From: JBFKPQ01 sp041628225 | Lineage (GTDB): Bacteria; Actinomycetota; Acidimicrobiia; Spongiisociales; JAENVV01 | NCBI GenBank assembly: GCA_041628225.1 | Contig: JBFKPQ010000169.1 | Location: 1-5,220, forward strand | Direction of reading: 5' to 3' | Length of the DNA stretch: 5,220 nucleotides | In this document: one piece after another, positions 1 to 4,668 of the stretch | Layout: each line of letters opens with the position of its first letter | Position numbering within the stretch: position 1 is the stretch's first letter | Position numbers and translations under genes: made by a program | The notes under the pieces: generated by a model | Seen by the model: only the letters and a program-made list of their open reading frames with translations | Database searches by the model: none | Told to the model about the DNA's origin: nothing

Positions 1-1
1 C

Positions 2-472
2 CCGGACCACGCCGACGTGGCCGTCGTCGGCCTCGGCGGCGACCACGTGCCACAGGTCCAGGGATTCGGTGCGCTCCGCTCCCCCGATGCCAAATGGCTA
101 TCCGCCGGGCTCTTGTTCGAATCGTCATATGCGCCGAATCGGGCGCCGGCCGGCGCTTCACTGATACGGGTCATCGCCGGCGGGACGGCTCGCCGCGACA
201 TCGCCGAGATGGACGACAAGTCGGTTCTCGAGACGGTTGTGGACGAAGCAGGTCGGATCGCCGCCCAGCCCTGCGAGCCATCGTGGATCCGCGTCATCCG
301 CCGGCGCATTCCGCAATACCCGCCGGGATTTGCGGCCCGACGGGCCGACATGCACAGTGCCATCCGATCGCTGAGCCCGCTGGCGGTGGTCGGCTGGGGC
401 GTGAGTGGTATCGGGGTGGCGAGCGTCGTCGCTTCGGCGCGACGCGCAGCTCGCGAGGTGACCAATGCGTAG
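2..472 (+). CDS. hemY: Protoporphyrinogen/coproporphyrinogen oxidase, C-terminal part (5' end outside window)
   Basis: This is the last 156 residues of a FAD-dependent HemY/HemG-type oxidase of haem synthesis. The frame is open to the window edge, so the GTG at 17 is an internal valine and not the start. Family hallmarks are the GFGALRSPDAKWLSAGLLFESS segment (the usual GFG...GxxFxS stretch), RVIAGGTARRDI, the IPQYPPGF motif just before the end, and a terminal VVGWGVSGIGVASVVASA stretch. The last segment corresponds to the conserved Gly-rich C-terminal FAD-contacting region that normally reads like GNxxxGVGVxDCIxSG. The enzyme removes six electrons from the porphyrinogen. In most actinobacteria the substrate is coproporphyrinogen III (enzyme also called CgoX), which is family knowledge and not visible here. 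The stop TAG (470-472) overlaps the ATG of the following transporter, implying translational coupling. Catalytic and N-terminal dinucleotide-binding regions lie outside the window. Confidence 0.88.
   Translation, partial: PDHADVAVVGLGGDHVPQVQGFGALRSPDAKWLSAGLLFESSYAPNRAPAGASLIRVIAGGTARRDIAEMDDKSVLETVVDEAGRIAAQPCEPSWIRVIRRRIPQYPPGFAARRADMHSAIRSLSPLAVVGWGVSGIGVASVVASARRAAREVTNA
455..460 (+). promoter_or_regulatory. Shine-Dalgarno site of the MFS transporter
   Basis: GAGGTG lies 4 nt upstream of the ATG at 465, inside the last codons of the porphyrinogen oxidase. It fixes the transporter start at 465 despite the 8-nt overlap with the upstream gene. Confidence 0.6.
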
Positions 473-1604
473 CACACCCGATGGGTTCTGGGCCGTGTGG
501 ACGTCGGTTGCCGTAGATTTGCTCGGATTCGGGATCATCATCCCGCTCCTCCCGCTGTACGCCGAGACTTTCGGGGCGTCGCCCATCACGATCGGATTCC
601 TCTTCGCTTCGTACTCATTCGCACAATTCGTGTTCGCCCCCATATGGGGCCGGCTCTCGGACCGGATCGGTCGGAAACCCGTGCTCCTCGTCACGATCGG
701 AGGTTCCGCGATCGGGTCGCTCATCGTCGGACTTGCCGGGTCGGTCGGCATGCTGTTCGCGGGTCGGGTCGTCGACGGCGTGTCCGGAGCGAGCGTGGCT
801 GTGGCACGCGCCACCGTCGCCGATCAGGCAACCGCCGTGGAGCGGCCGCGACTGATGGGTTTGCTCGGGGCAGCGTTCGGCGTCGGATTCGTCATCGGAC
901 CGGCGATCGGATCGCTGGCGGTGCTGTGGGGCCCGAGAGTGCCTTTCTTCCTGGCCGCCGCGGTGTCGGTCATCAACTTGGCGTCGGCCTGGCGGCGTGT
1001 CCCCGAAACCAGAGCGGTCGGGCAGGTCACGCCTCCTCGCAGCGACCGGCCGATCGGCGGCGCCCTCCCACGCCTCGTAGCCCTCAGCTTCGTGGCCATA
1101 TCAGCCTTCGCGGCGTTCGAAGCCACGTTCTCGCTCTTTGCCGACGACCGGCTCGCCGTCGGCGCCACCCGGATCGGGTTCGTCTTTGCCGGCCTCGGCA
1201 TCCTCATCGTCATTTCCCAGGCAATGCTCGTTGGCCCGCTCACGCGACACGTCGGCGAAGTTTCGATCGTCCGGGTTGGCATCGCCTCCAACGCAGCCGG
1301 AATGGTGCTGCTCGGTGTCGGCACCTCGATCGGATCCGTCGGCGGAGGCTTGGTCTTGCTGGCGGTCGGGCAGGGGCTCCTCACCCCCACCCTGTCCTCG
1401 ATGATCGCGGGCGCAGTGCCTCCCGACCAGGCCGGTGTGGCATTGGGTGCTCAGCAATCGGCCAGTGGGCTCGCCCGTGTCGCCGGCCCCGCAGCCGGAG
1501 GAGCCCTCTACGCGGCCGGGATTTCGTTCCCGTACCTGGCCGCGGCCGCATTGCTGGCTGTCGCGTTCTGGGTTGTCCCGTCAACCGAGCCAGCACGCGC
1601 CTGA
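465..1604 (+). CDS. MFS drug/metabolite efflux transporter (DHA1, TetA-like)
   Basis: A 379-aa integral membrane protein of the major facilitator superfamily, with length and hydrophobicity fitting 12 transmembrane helices. TM1 carries the DHA1-type pattern DLLGFGIIIPLLPLYAE (from Asp19). Motif A is canonical in the TM2-TM3 loop (GRLSDRIGRKPVLL, residues 62-75, with Asp66 and the basic R67/R70/K71). Motif C, the antiporter signature, is GFVIGPAIGS in TM5 (residues 141-150). A pseudo-repeat GPAAGGALY (341-349) sits in the C-terminal half. A polar linker around residues 180-200 separates the two six-helix bundles. Such proteins usually exchange a small molecule for protons, and tetracycline-like or multidrug export is typical, but the substrate cannot be read from the sequence. 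The ATG at 465 is supported by GAGGTG 4 nt upstream. The 8-nt overlap with the haem gene suggests an operon, with haem-intermediate export only a speculative link. It ends in TGA 2 nt from the converging MerB-like gene. Confidence 0.9.
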   Translation: MRSTPDGFWAVWTSVAVDLLGFGIIIPLLPLYAETFGASPITIGFLFASYSFAQFVFAPIWGRLSDRIGRKPVLLVTIGGSAIGSLIVGLAGSVGMLFAGRVVDGVSGASVAVARATVADQATAVERPRLMGLLGAAFGVGFVIGPAIGSLAVLWGPRVPFFLAAAVSVINLASAWRRVPETRAVGQVTPPRSDRPIGGALPRLVALSFVAISAFAAFEATFSLFADDRLAVGATRIGFVFAGLGILIVISQAMLVGPLTRHVGEVSIVRVGIASNAAGMVLLGVGTSIGSVGGGLVLLAVGQGLLTPTLSSMIAGAVPPDQAGVALGAQQSASGLARVAGPAAGGALYAAGISFPYLAAAALLAVAFWVVPSTEPARA

Positions 1605-1610
1605 CGTCAG
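1601..1610. other. Palindrome holding both convergent stop codons
   Basis: CTGACGTCAG is a perfect 10-bp palindrome. Its left half contains the TGA stop of the plus-strand transporter (1602-1604) and its right half the TGA stop, read on the minus strand, of the MerB-like gene (1607-1609). A second palindrome, AGCTCGAGCT (1609-1618), abuts it. There is no T-rich tract on either side, so this is not a recognisable intrinsic terminator. Any bidirectional termination here must lie inside coding sequence or depend on Rho. Confidence 0.5.
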
Positions 1611-2260
1611 CTCGAGCTCCAAAAGTCACCGGTGAGTCCCACCGCTCGGAAGATGGCGTCGATCGCAGCCGCATCGGGCCGCTCCCAGTCCAGACGCAGG
1701 CGGCGGCCATACCAGCGGACCCCGAGCTCATACACCCGCTCGAGCGGCACGACAGCACCGATCACCTCGCCGACTGCATGAGCCCAGTCGGCCACGTCAC
1801 CTTCCGACCGGAAGGCCAGGATGTTCCGTCATGTGAAGCCGATATCGTCCCAGAAGTGGGCAGCCGGGACCAGGAAGTGCACGACGCCCTTGGGACTGAC
1901 GTTCCCTTCCTCGACGTTCCACGCAACTTCTACGCCGGTCACCGGATCGGCCGTGCGATACGCGCCGTCGCCGAACAGTCCGAGGATGCCCATGGCATCC
2001 CAGGCGCAATTGGCATACCAACGACGGAGACCCACCTCCACTACGTGGGCAGTGAAGCGTCCAGCGAAGGGGTGGGCCATGGAGACGGCGTCGCCGTCGA
2101 GGACGATCTCGTGGGCGCTCGCCAGTCGACCCCAAGCCGCCGCGGCCTCGGCCTCGCTGATATCCACTGCTGCGGCGCACTCAGCGAGCGAGGGCGCCCG
2201 GCTCTCATCTGCGAAGGTCTCGTAGATGACGTGGCGGACGTGGCGAGCTACGTCGTCCAT
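1607..2260 (-). CDS. merB: Organomercurial lyase (MerB)-like selenoprotein, in-frame UGA read as Sec
   Basis: A 217-aa protein when the in-frame TGA at 1829-1831 is read through as selenocysteine 144. Canonical MerB is about 212 aa, cytoplasmic, and splits carbon-mercury bonds by protonolysis using two cysteines and an aspartate. Residues 1-60 form a helical, winged-helix-like N-terminal part (LAECAAAVDISEAEAAAAWG), as in the family. The catalytic pair Cys96/Asp99 of R831b MerB is matched by WYANCAWDAMGI, with Cys85 and Asp88 at the same spacing. HFLVPAAHFWDDIGFT then leads directly to the TGA, and RNILAFRSEGDVADW follows in the same frame. Counting back without gaps from the shared DW, the TGA falls on MerB Cys159. 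The tail GAVVPLERVYELGVRWYG and GLTGDFW is typical of actinobacterial alkylmercury-lyase family proteins, so both sides of the TGA belong to one gene. The MerB Cys117 region reads TADPVTG, without cysteine. The ATG at 2258-2260 is the only plausible start, since a TAG lies four codons upstream. Its SD (GGAG, 1 nt away) is poor. The mercury substrate is inferred, as no other mer gene is near. Confidence 0.85.
1800..1815 (-). promoter_or_regulatory. Bacterial SECIS element (bSECIS hairpin)
   Basis: In the mRNA the 16 nt CCUUCCGGUCGGAAGG form six perfect Watson-Crick pairs (CCUUCC/GGAAGG) closed by the tetraloop GGUC, with a possible further G-U pair at the base. The stem begins 13 nt after the UGA and the loop guanines are at nt 20-21 after it. 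Bacterial SECIS elements lie in the coding region just 3' of the UGA, and SelB recognises the apical loop guanine. The E. coli fdhF element also presents GGUC, with its guanines at nt 19-20. The stem encodes ordinary family residues (AFRSEG), so it is embedded in coding sequence as expected. Confidence 0.85.
1829..1831 (-). other. In-frame UGA, predicted selenocysteine codon
   Basis: TGA on the minus strand between codons 143 (Thr) and 145 (Arg) of the MerB-like gene. Protein similarity to the family runs uninterrupted across it, and the aligned position in MerB is the catalytic Cys159. A SECIS-like hairpin follows at the right distance. The transporter, lipoprotein and sirtuin genes here use TGA as a normal stop, so UGA is not generally reassigned. 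Confidence 0.85.
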
Positions 2261-2271
2261 GCTCCGAAGCT

Positions 2272-2288
2272 ACCCGGCGCTGCCGGGT
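2272..2288 (-). other. Strong intergenic stem-loop between lipoprotein and MerB-like genes
   Basis: ACCCGGC-GCT-GCCGGGT is a perfect 7-bp GC-rich stem with a 3-nt loop, lying in the 40-nt gap 12 nt after the lipoprotein stop and 11 nt before the MerB-like ATG. No U-run follows on the minus strand, so it is not a clear intrinsic terminator. It could be a weak terminator, an mRNA-processing or stability element, or a structure that limits initiation of the downstream gene, which has no good SD of its own. Confidence 0.45.
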
Positions 2289-2300
2289 TGGGCCGCGAGG

Positions 2301-3071
2301 TCAGAGACAGCTCTCCTCGGCACCGATGCCGCGCGAACAGAGCAGCGTCTGTTGCACCGACTGGAGCACCCACACACCGCCCTCCAGTTGGGCGACGATG
2401 TGGAGGCGCACTCCGCCGATGGAGTCGTCTTCGAGACCGGTGATGTCGATCATCGCCTCCCCTTCCCGCCCGTCGGTCGGAGCAAACACGACCGTCAGCT
2501 CGGCAGACGTGGCCTCTTGAGCGACGTGGCCTGCCACCATCGCGGCAAGTTCGAGGAGACCGGTCGCACTCGGTGTCCCGCCCATCTCGTCGGCGATCCT
2601 GCTGCCGATCTCTGCCGTGGTGCCTTGATACGCCAGGTACGACGCGTTGACCCATCCGATGGTTCCGTCGTAATCGACTTGGTACCAACGCGAGCCCGCC
2701 AGCTGCCGAGCCTCCCCTGACGCCACCAGATCGGTGTATGTGGGAGGGATGCGGTCGAGGATCTGCTGGTCGGTCCCCGGGGCCGATCGGAGGTTCAACC
2801 CTTCGTCGTACGGTACGGCGACCACCATGAGCCGGGCGCCATCGGTGGGACCGTCGGCGGCATCGCCGGCAAGCGTCGTTGAGGTCGTCGAGGTGCTCGA
2901 CGTCGTAGTCGTCGGCGCGGGCTGCGTCGTGGTCGGCGCGGACGCCGTGGTGCTCGCGGTCGGCGCCACCGTCGTCGGCGGGGCGGTGGTAGCCGTGGAA
3001 TCGCCGCCGCAGGCGACGAGGACGAGGACCAACGCGCTCATCGAGGCGACCGACCGAATGGTGCGGAACAT
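2301..3071 (-). CDS. Secreted lipoprotein with SH3b domain
   Basis: A 256-aa predicted lipoprotein. It has a basic N-terminus (MFRTIR), a hydrophobic stretch (residues 8-20) and a lipobox LVAC with the lipidated cysteine at 21, followed by GGD. Residues 25-67 are a low-complexity Thr/Pro/Ser/Ala linker that would hold the domain off the membrane. Residues about 82-148 form a bacterial SH3 (SH3b/SH3_3) domain: VAVPYDEGLNLRSAPGTDQQIL carries the hallmark LNLRSxPG, and WYQVDYDGTIGWVNASYLA is its conserved end. SH3b domains in extracytoplasmic proteins commonly bind cell-wall peptides or glycans. The last 100 residues form a second, uncharacterised alpha/beta domain ending in VWVLQSVQQTLLCSRG...ESCL, where Cys245 and Cys255 could form a disulfide outside the cell. 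The ATG at 3069-3071 is preceded by the SD AGAAGGA (3076-3082) at 4 nt. The 55-nt gap upstream may hold a promoter, but I see no clear -35/-10 pair. Its role is unknown. Confidence 0.85.
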   Translation of the reverse strand: MFRTIRSVASMSALVLVLVACGGDSTATTAPPTTVAPTASTTASAPTTTQPAPTTTTSSTSTTSTTLAGDAADGPTDGARLMVVAVPYDEGLNLRSAPGTDQQILDRIPPTYTDLVASGEARQLAGSRWYQVDYDGTIGWVNASYLAYQGTTAEIGSRIADEMGGTPSATGLLELAAMVAGHVAQEATSAELTVVFAPTDGREGEAMIDITGLEDDSIGGVRLHIVAQLEGGVWVLQSVQQTLLCSRGIGAEESCL

Positions 3072-3075
3072 GAGA

Positions 3076-3082
3076 TCCTTCT
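3076..3082 (-). promoter_or_regulatory. Shine-Dalgarno site of the lipoprotein gene
   Basis: AGAAGGA on the minus strand, 4 nt upstream of the ATG at 3071. It is the best SD on the minus strand here and decides the lipoprotein start. That suggests this gene is initiated independently rather than by coupling to the aldolase gene 55 nt upstream. Confidence 0.6.
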
Positions 3083-3126
3083 CTTGGAGTGACGCGAGTC
3101 AGACCCTGGCGCGAAACAGAAGTTCT

Positions 3127-3885
3127 CTATTCCCGCAGGTGCCTCCGCACGAGGTATTGGTAGATGATCCAACCGGCCGACGGTCGGAGGAGGTCATCCC
3201 GAGCGATCCGGCTCGCCTCGGCCGACAGGGCGACCGGTTGGCGGGCTTTCAGAGCCACCTCGGCGGCCCGCTCCATCTCGACGTGCCAGGCGACCGCTTC
3301 GGCGGCGCTGCGTCCGGTGGTCAGCAAGCCATGGTTGGCGAGGATCACGTGGGCGTGGTCACCGAGCGCCACCGCGATTCGCTTGCCGCCTTCGGTCGAC
3401 AGCACCTGCACTTCCTCGTCGTCGAACAGCGTGTGGCGTTCGAAGAATTGCGTGGACTCCTGATTGATGGGCTCGAGCAGGCGTCGCTCGGTCGAGTAGG
3501 CCGTTCCGTACGGCGAGTGCACGTGGCAGGCCGCCTCGACGTCAGGTCGCGCCTCGTGAATCGGGTGGTGGATGAAGTAGCCGGTCAGGTTGATCGGCGC
3601 GGCCACCGCTCCGATCGATGGGTCGTGCACGGTGGAGCCGTCGGGGGCAACCAGCACCGTGTCGGAGGCAACCGCGGCGTGGAACGAAACGCCGAACCGC
3701 AGCATCCAGAAGTGGTCGCGCCGCTCCGGGTCGCGGAACGAGATGTGCCCGTCACCCATATCACCGTATCGGAGCGCACCGAACAGCCGGTAGCACTGGG
3801 CCAGTTGGTCCCGCCGCCGCGCTCGCTCTTCGACGACATCGTCGAGGAACGGTTCGCGGTCCTCGGGCGAGAACGGCTGCCACAT
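3127..3885 (-). CDS. Class II aldolase/adducin family protein
   Basis: A 252-aa protein of the class II aldolase/adducin fold, cytoplasmic with no signal or TM segment. Family marks are GDGHISFRDPER (residues 45-54), the zinc-binding pair in ARPDVEAACHVHSPYG (His121 and His123), NQESTQFF (141-148) and the third zinc ligand in ILANHGLLTTG (His185), then AAEAVAWHVEMERAAEVAL. Fuculose-phosphate aldolase has its catalytic Glu73 about 12 residues before the RPD motif. The stretch here is PINLTGYFIHHPIHEARPD with no Glu, as in the adducin-like branch whose members have few assigned substrates. I therefore do not call a specific aldolase or epimerase. The ATG at 3885 is chosen. A GTG two codons upstream (3891) is an alternative better spaced (6 nt) from a weak AGGT. 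It begins 17 nt after the sirtuin stop, suggesting cotranscription. It ends in TAG. Confidence 0.88.
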   Translation of the reverse strand: MWQPFSPEDREPFLDDVVEERARRRDQLAQCYRLFGALRYGDMGDGHISFRDPERRDHFWMLRFGVSFHAAVASDTVLVAPDGSTVHDPSIGAVAAPINLTGYFIHHPIHEARPDVEAACHVHSPYGTAYSTERRLLEPINQESTQFFERHTLFDDEEVQVLSTEGGKRIAVALGDHAHVILANHGLLTTGRSAAEAVAWHVEMERAAEVALKARQPVALSAEASRIARDDLLRPSAGWIIYQYLVRRHLRE

Positions 3886-3902
3886 GACCACGAGCGTACC
3901 TG

Positions 3903-4658
3903 TCAGGCCACACCGACGATCGTCGGCAGCACCTCGCTGATCGAGCCTCTGATCACGACGTCGGCGATGGGATCCATCTCGGTCGGCTCGGCGTTCACGA
4001 TGACGACCGCTGCGCCGGTTTGCTTGGCGAGCGGCACGATGCCGGCGATCGGGTAGACCGAGAGCGTCGTTCCGACCGCCAGCAGGAGGTCGGCCTCCAG
4101 GGCCGCTTCTTCGGCCCGCAGCAGGTCGGCGGCCACCAGGCCTTGACCAAAGGAGATGGTGGCGCTCTTGAGGATCCCGCCGCACGACCGGCACGCCGGA
4201 TCCTCGTCGCCCGTCCGAACCCGTTCGAGCACGACCTCGATCGGTCCTTCGTCCGGGCACGACATGCACCGGAAGCGCCTGGCCGTTCCGTGGATCTCGA
4301 CGATCCGGTCGGGGTCGGTGCCCGCATCTCGATGCAGTCCGTCGACGTTCTGCGTCACCAACAGGTCCAGCTTGCCCCGCCGTTCGAGATGAACGAGCGC
4401 GGTGTGGCCCGCATTCGGAACGCGCGGGTGCTGGGAGGCGGCGAGTTTCACCTGCCACGACTGCTTGCGCACCTCGGCGTCGGAGAGGTAGTGGTGGATG
4501 GTCGACATGCGCTCCGCGGCAGGGTTCTTGGTCCAGACTCCTTGCGGTCCCCGGAAGTCGGGAATGCCGGAATCGGTGGAGATGCCGGCACCGGTGAGGA
4601 CGACGACGCGCTCGGCGTCGTCGACCAGTCGGGCCGCGTCGACGGTCAGATCGGGCAC
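3903..4658 (-). CDS. cobB: Sir2-family NAD-dependent protein deacylase (sirtuin)
   Basis: A 251-aa sirtuin that removes acyl groups from lysines, consuming NAD+ and releasing nicotinamide and O-acyl-ADP-ribose. The NAD motif is GAGISTDSGIPDFRG (residues 23-37), followed by TQNVDGLH (102-109), catalytic His123 in EIHGT, and a structural zinc site made of Cys131/Cys134 (CMSC) and Cys156/Cys159 (CRSCGG). Other marks are GTTLSVYPIAG (196-206) and VIVNAEPTEMD. The strand after the zinc site reads ILKSATISFGQG rather than the common LKPDVVxFGE, which suggests a less usual subclass, and I cannot assign one. The start is GTG 4658, 10 nt after the t6A-synthase stop. The frame stays open upstream, but that part is a shadow of the neighbouring gene with no sirtuin similarity. 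The length is normal for bacterial sirtuins. It probably shares a transcript with its two flanking genes. It ends in TGA. Confidence 0.92.
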   Translation of the reverse strand: MPDLTVDAARLVDDAERVVVLTGAGISTDSGIPDFRGPQGVWTKNPAAERMSTIHHYLSDAEVRKQSWQVKLAASQHPRVPNAGHTALVHLERRGKLDLLVTQNVDGLHRDAGTDPDRIVEIHGTARRFRCMSCPDEGPIEVVLERVRTGDEDPACRSCGGILKSATISFGQGLVAADLLRAEEAALEADLLLAVGTTLSVYPIAGIVPLAKQTGAAVVIVNAEPTEMDPIADVVIRGSISEVLPTIVGVA

Positions 4659-4668
4659 TGGCCGAAGG

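Noticed and set aside
1607..1828. Treating the 3' piece (from an ATG near 1795) as a separate small gene of about 62 aa
   Set aside because: Family similarity begins right after the TGA (RNILAFRSEGD), upstream of that ATG, in the same frame. The ATG has no SD and would cut the conserved segment.
1607..2260. MerB-like gene as a pseudogene with a nonsense mutation or sequencing error
   Set aside because: There is only one interruption. It is specifically TGA, sits at the position of a catalytic cysteine, and is followed by a correctly placed SECIS-like hairpin. The rest of the frame is intact with family motifs to the end. It is not formally excluded without resequencing and a selA/selB/selC/selD check.
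2272..2288. Stem-loop as an intrinsic terminator of the lipoprotein gene
   Set aside because: The stem is good, but no U-run follows on the minus strand. Kept only as a structure of unknown role.
2301..2303. Lipoprotein TGA after Cys-Leu as a second Sec codon
   Set aside because: Read-through gives low-complexity sequence without a recognisable domain and overlaps the intergenic gap. The protein already ends in a plausible way.
497..2443. Long 648-codon plus-strand open frame
   Set aside because: It is a high-GC shadow frame. It overlaps the transporter out of frame and runs antisense to the MerB-like gene, is extremely Arg/His-rich and shows no domain.
3072..3126. Promoter in the gap upstream of the lipoprotein gene
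   Set aside because: A promoter is plausible given the gap and the strong SD, but no convincing -35/-10 pair could be read.
1602..3905. Genome-wide reassignment of UGA to Trp (or Gly) as explanation for the in-frame TGA
   Set aside because: The transporter (1602-1604), lipoprotein (2301-2303) and sirtuin (3903-3905) all end properly at TGA codons at their expected C-termini, and Trp is encoded by TGG throughout.
2734..4056. Plus-strand 440-codon open frame and similar ones at 4020-4856
   Set aside because: They are antisense to the lipoprotein, aldolase-fold, sirtuin and t6A synthase genes, all of which have strong family motifs. The Val-rich or Arg-rich translations are typical of antisense GC-rich frames.
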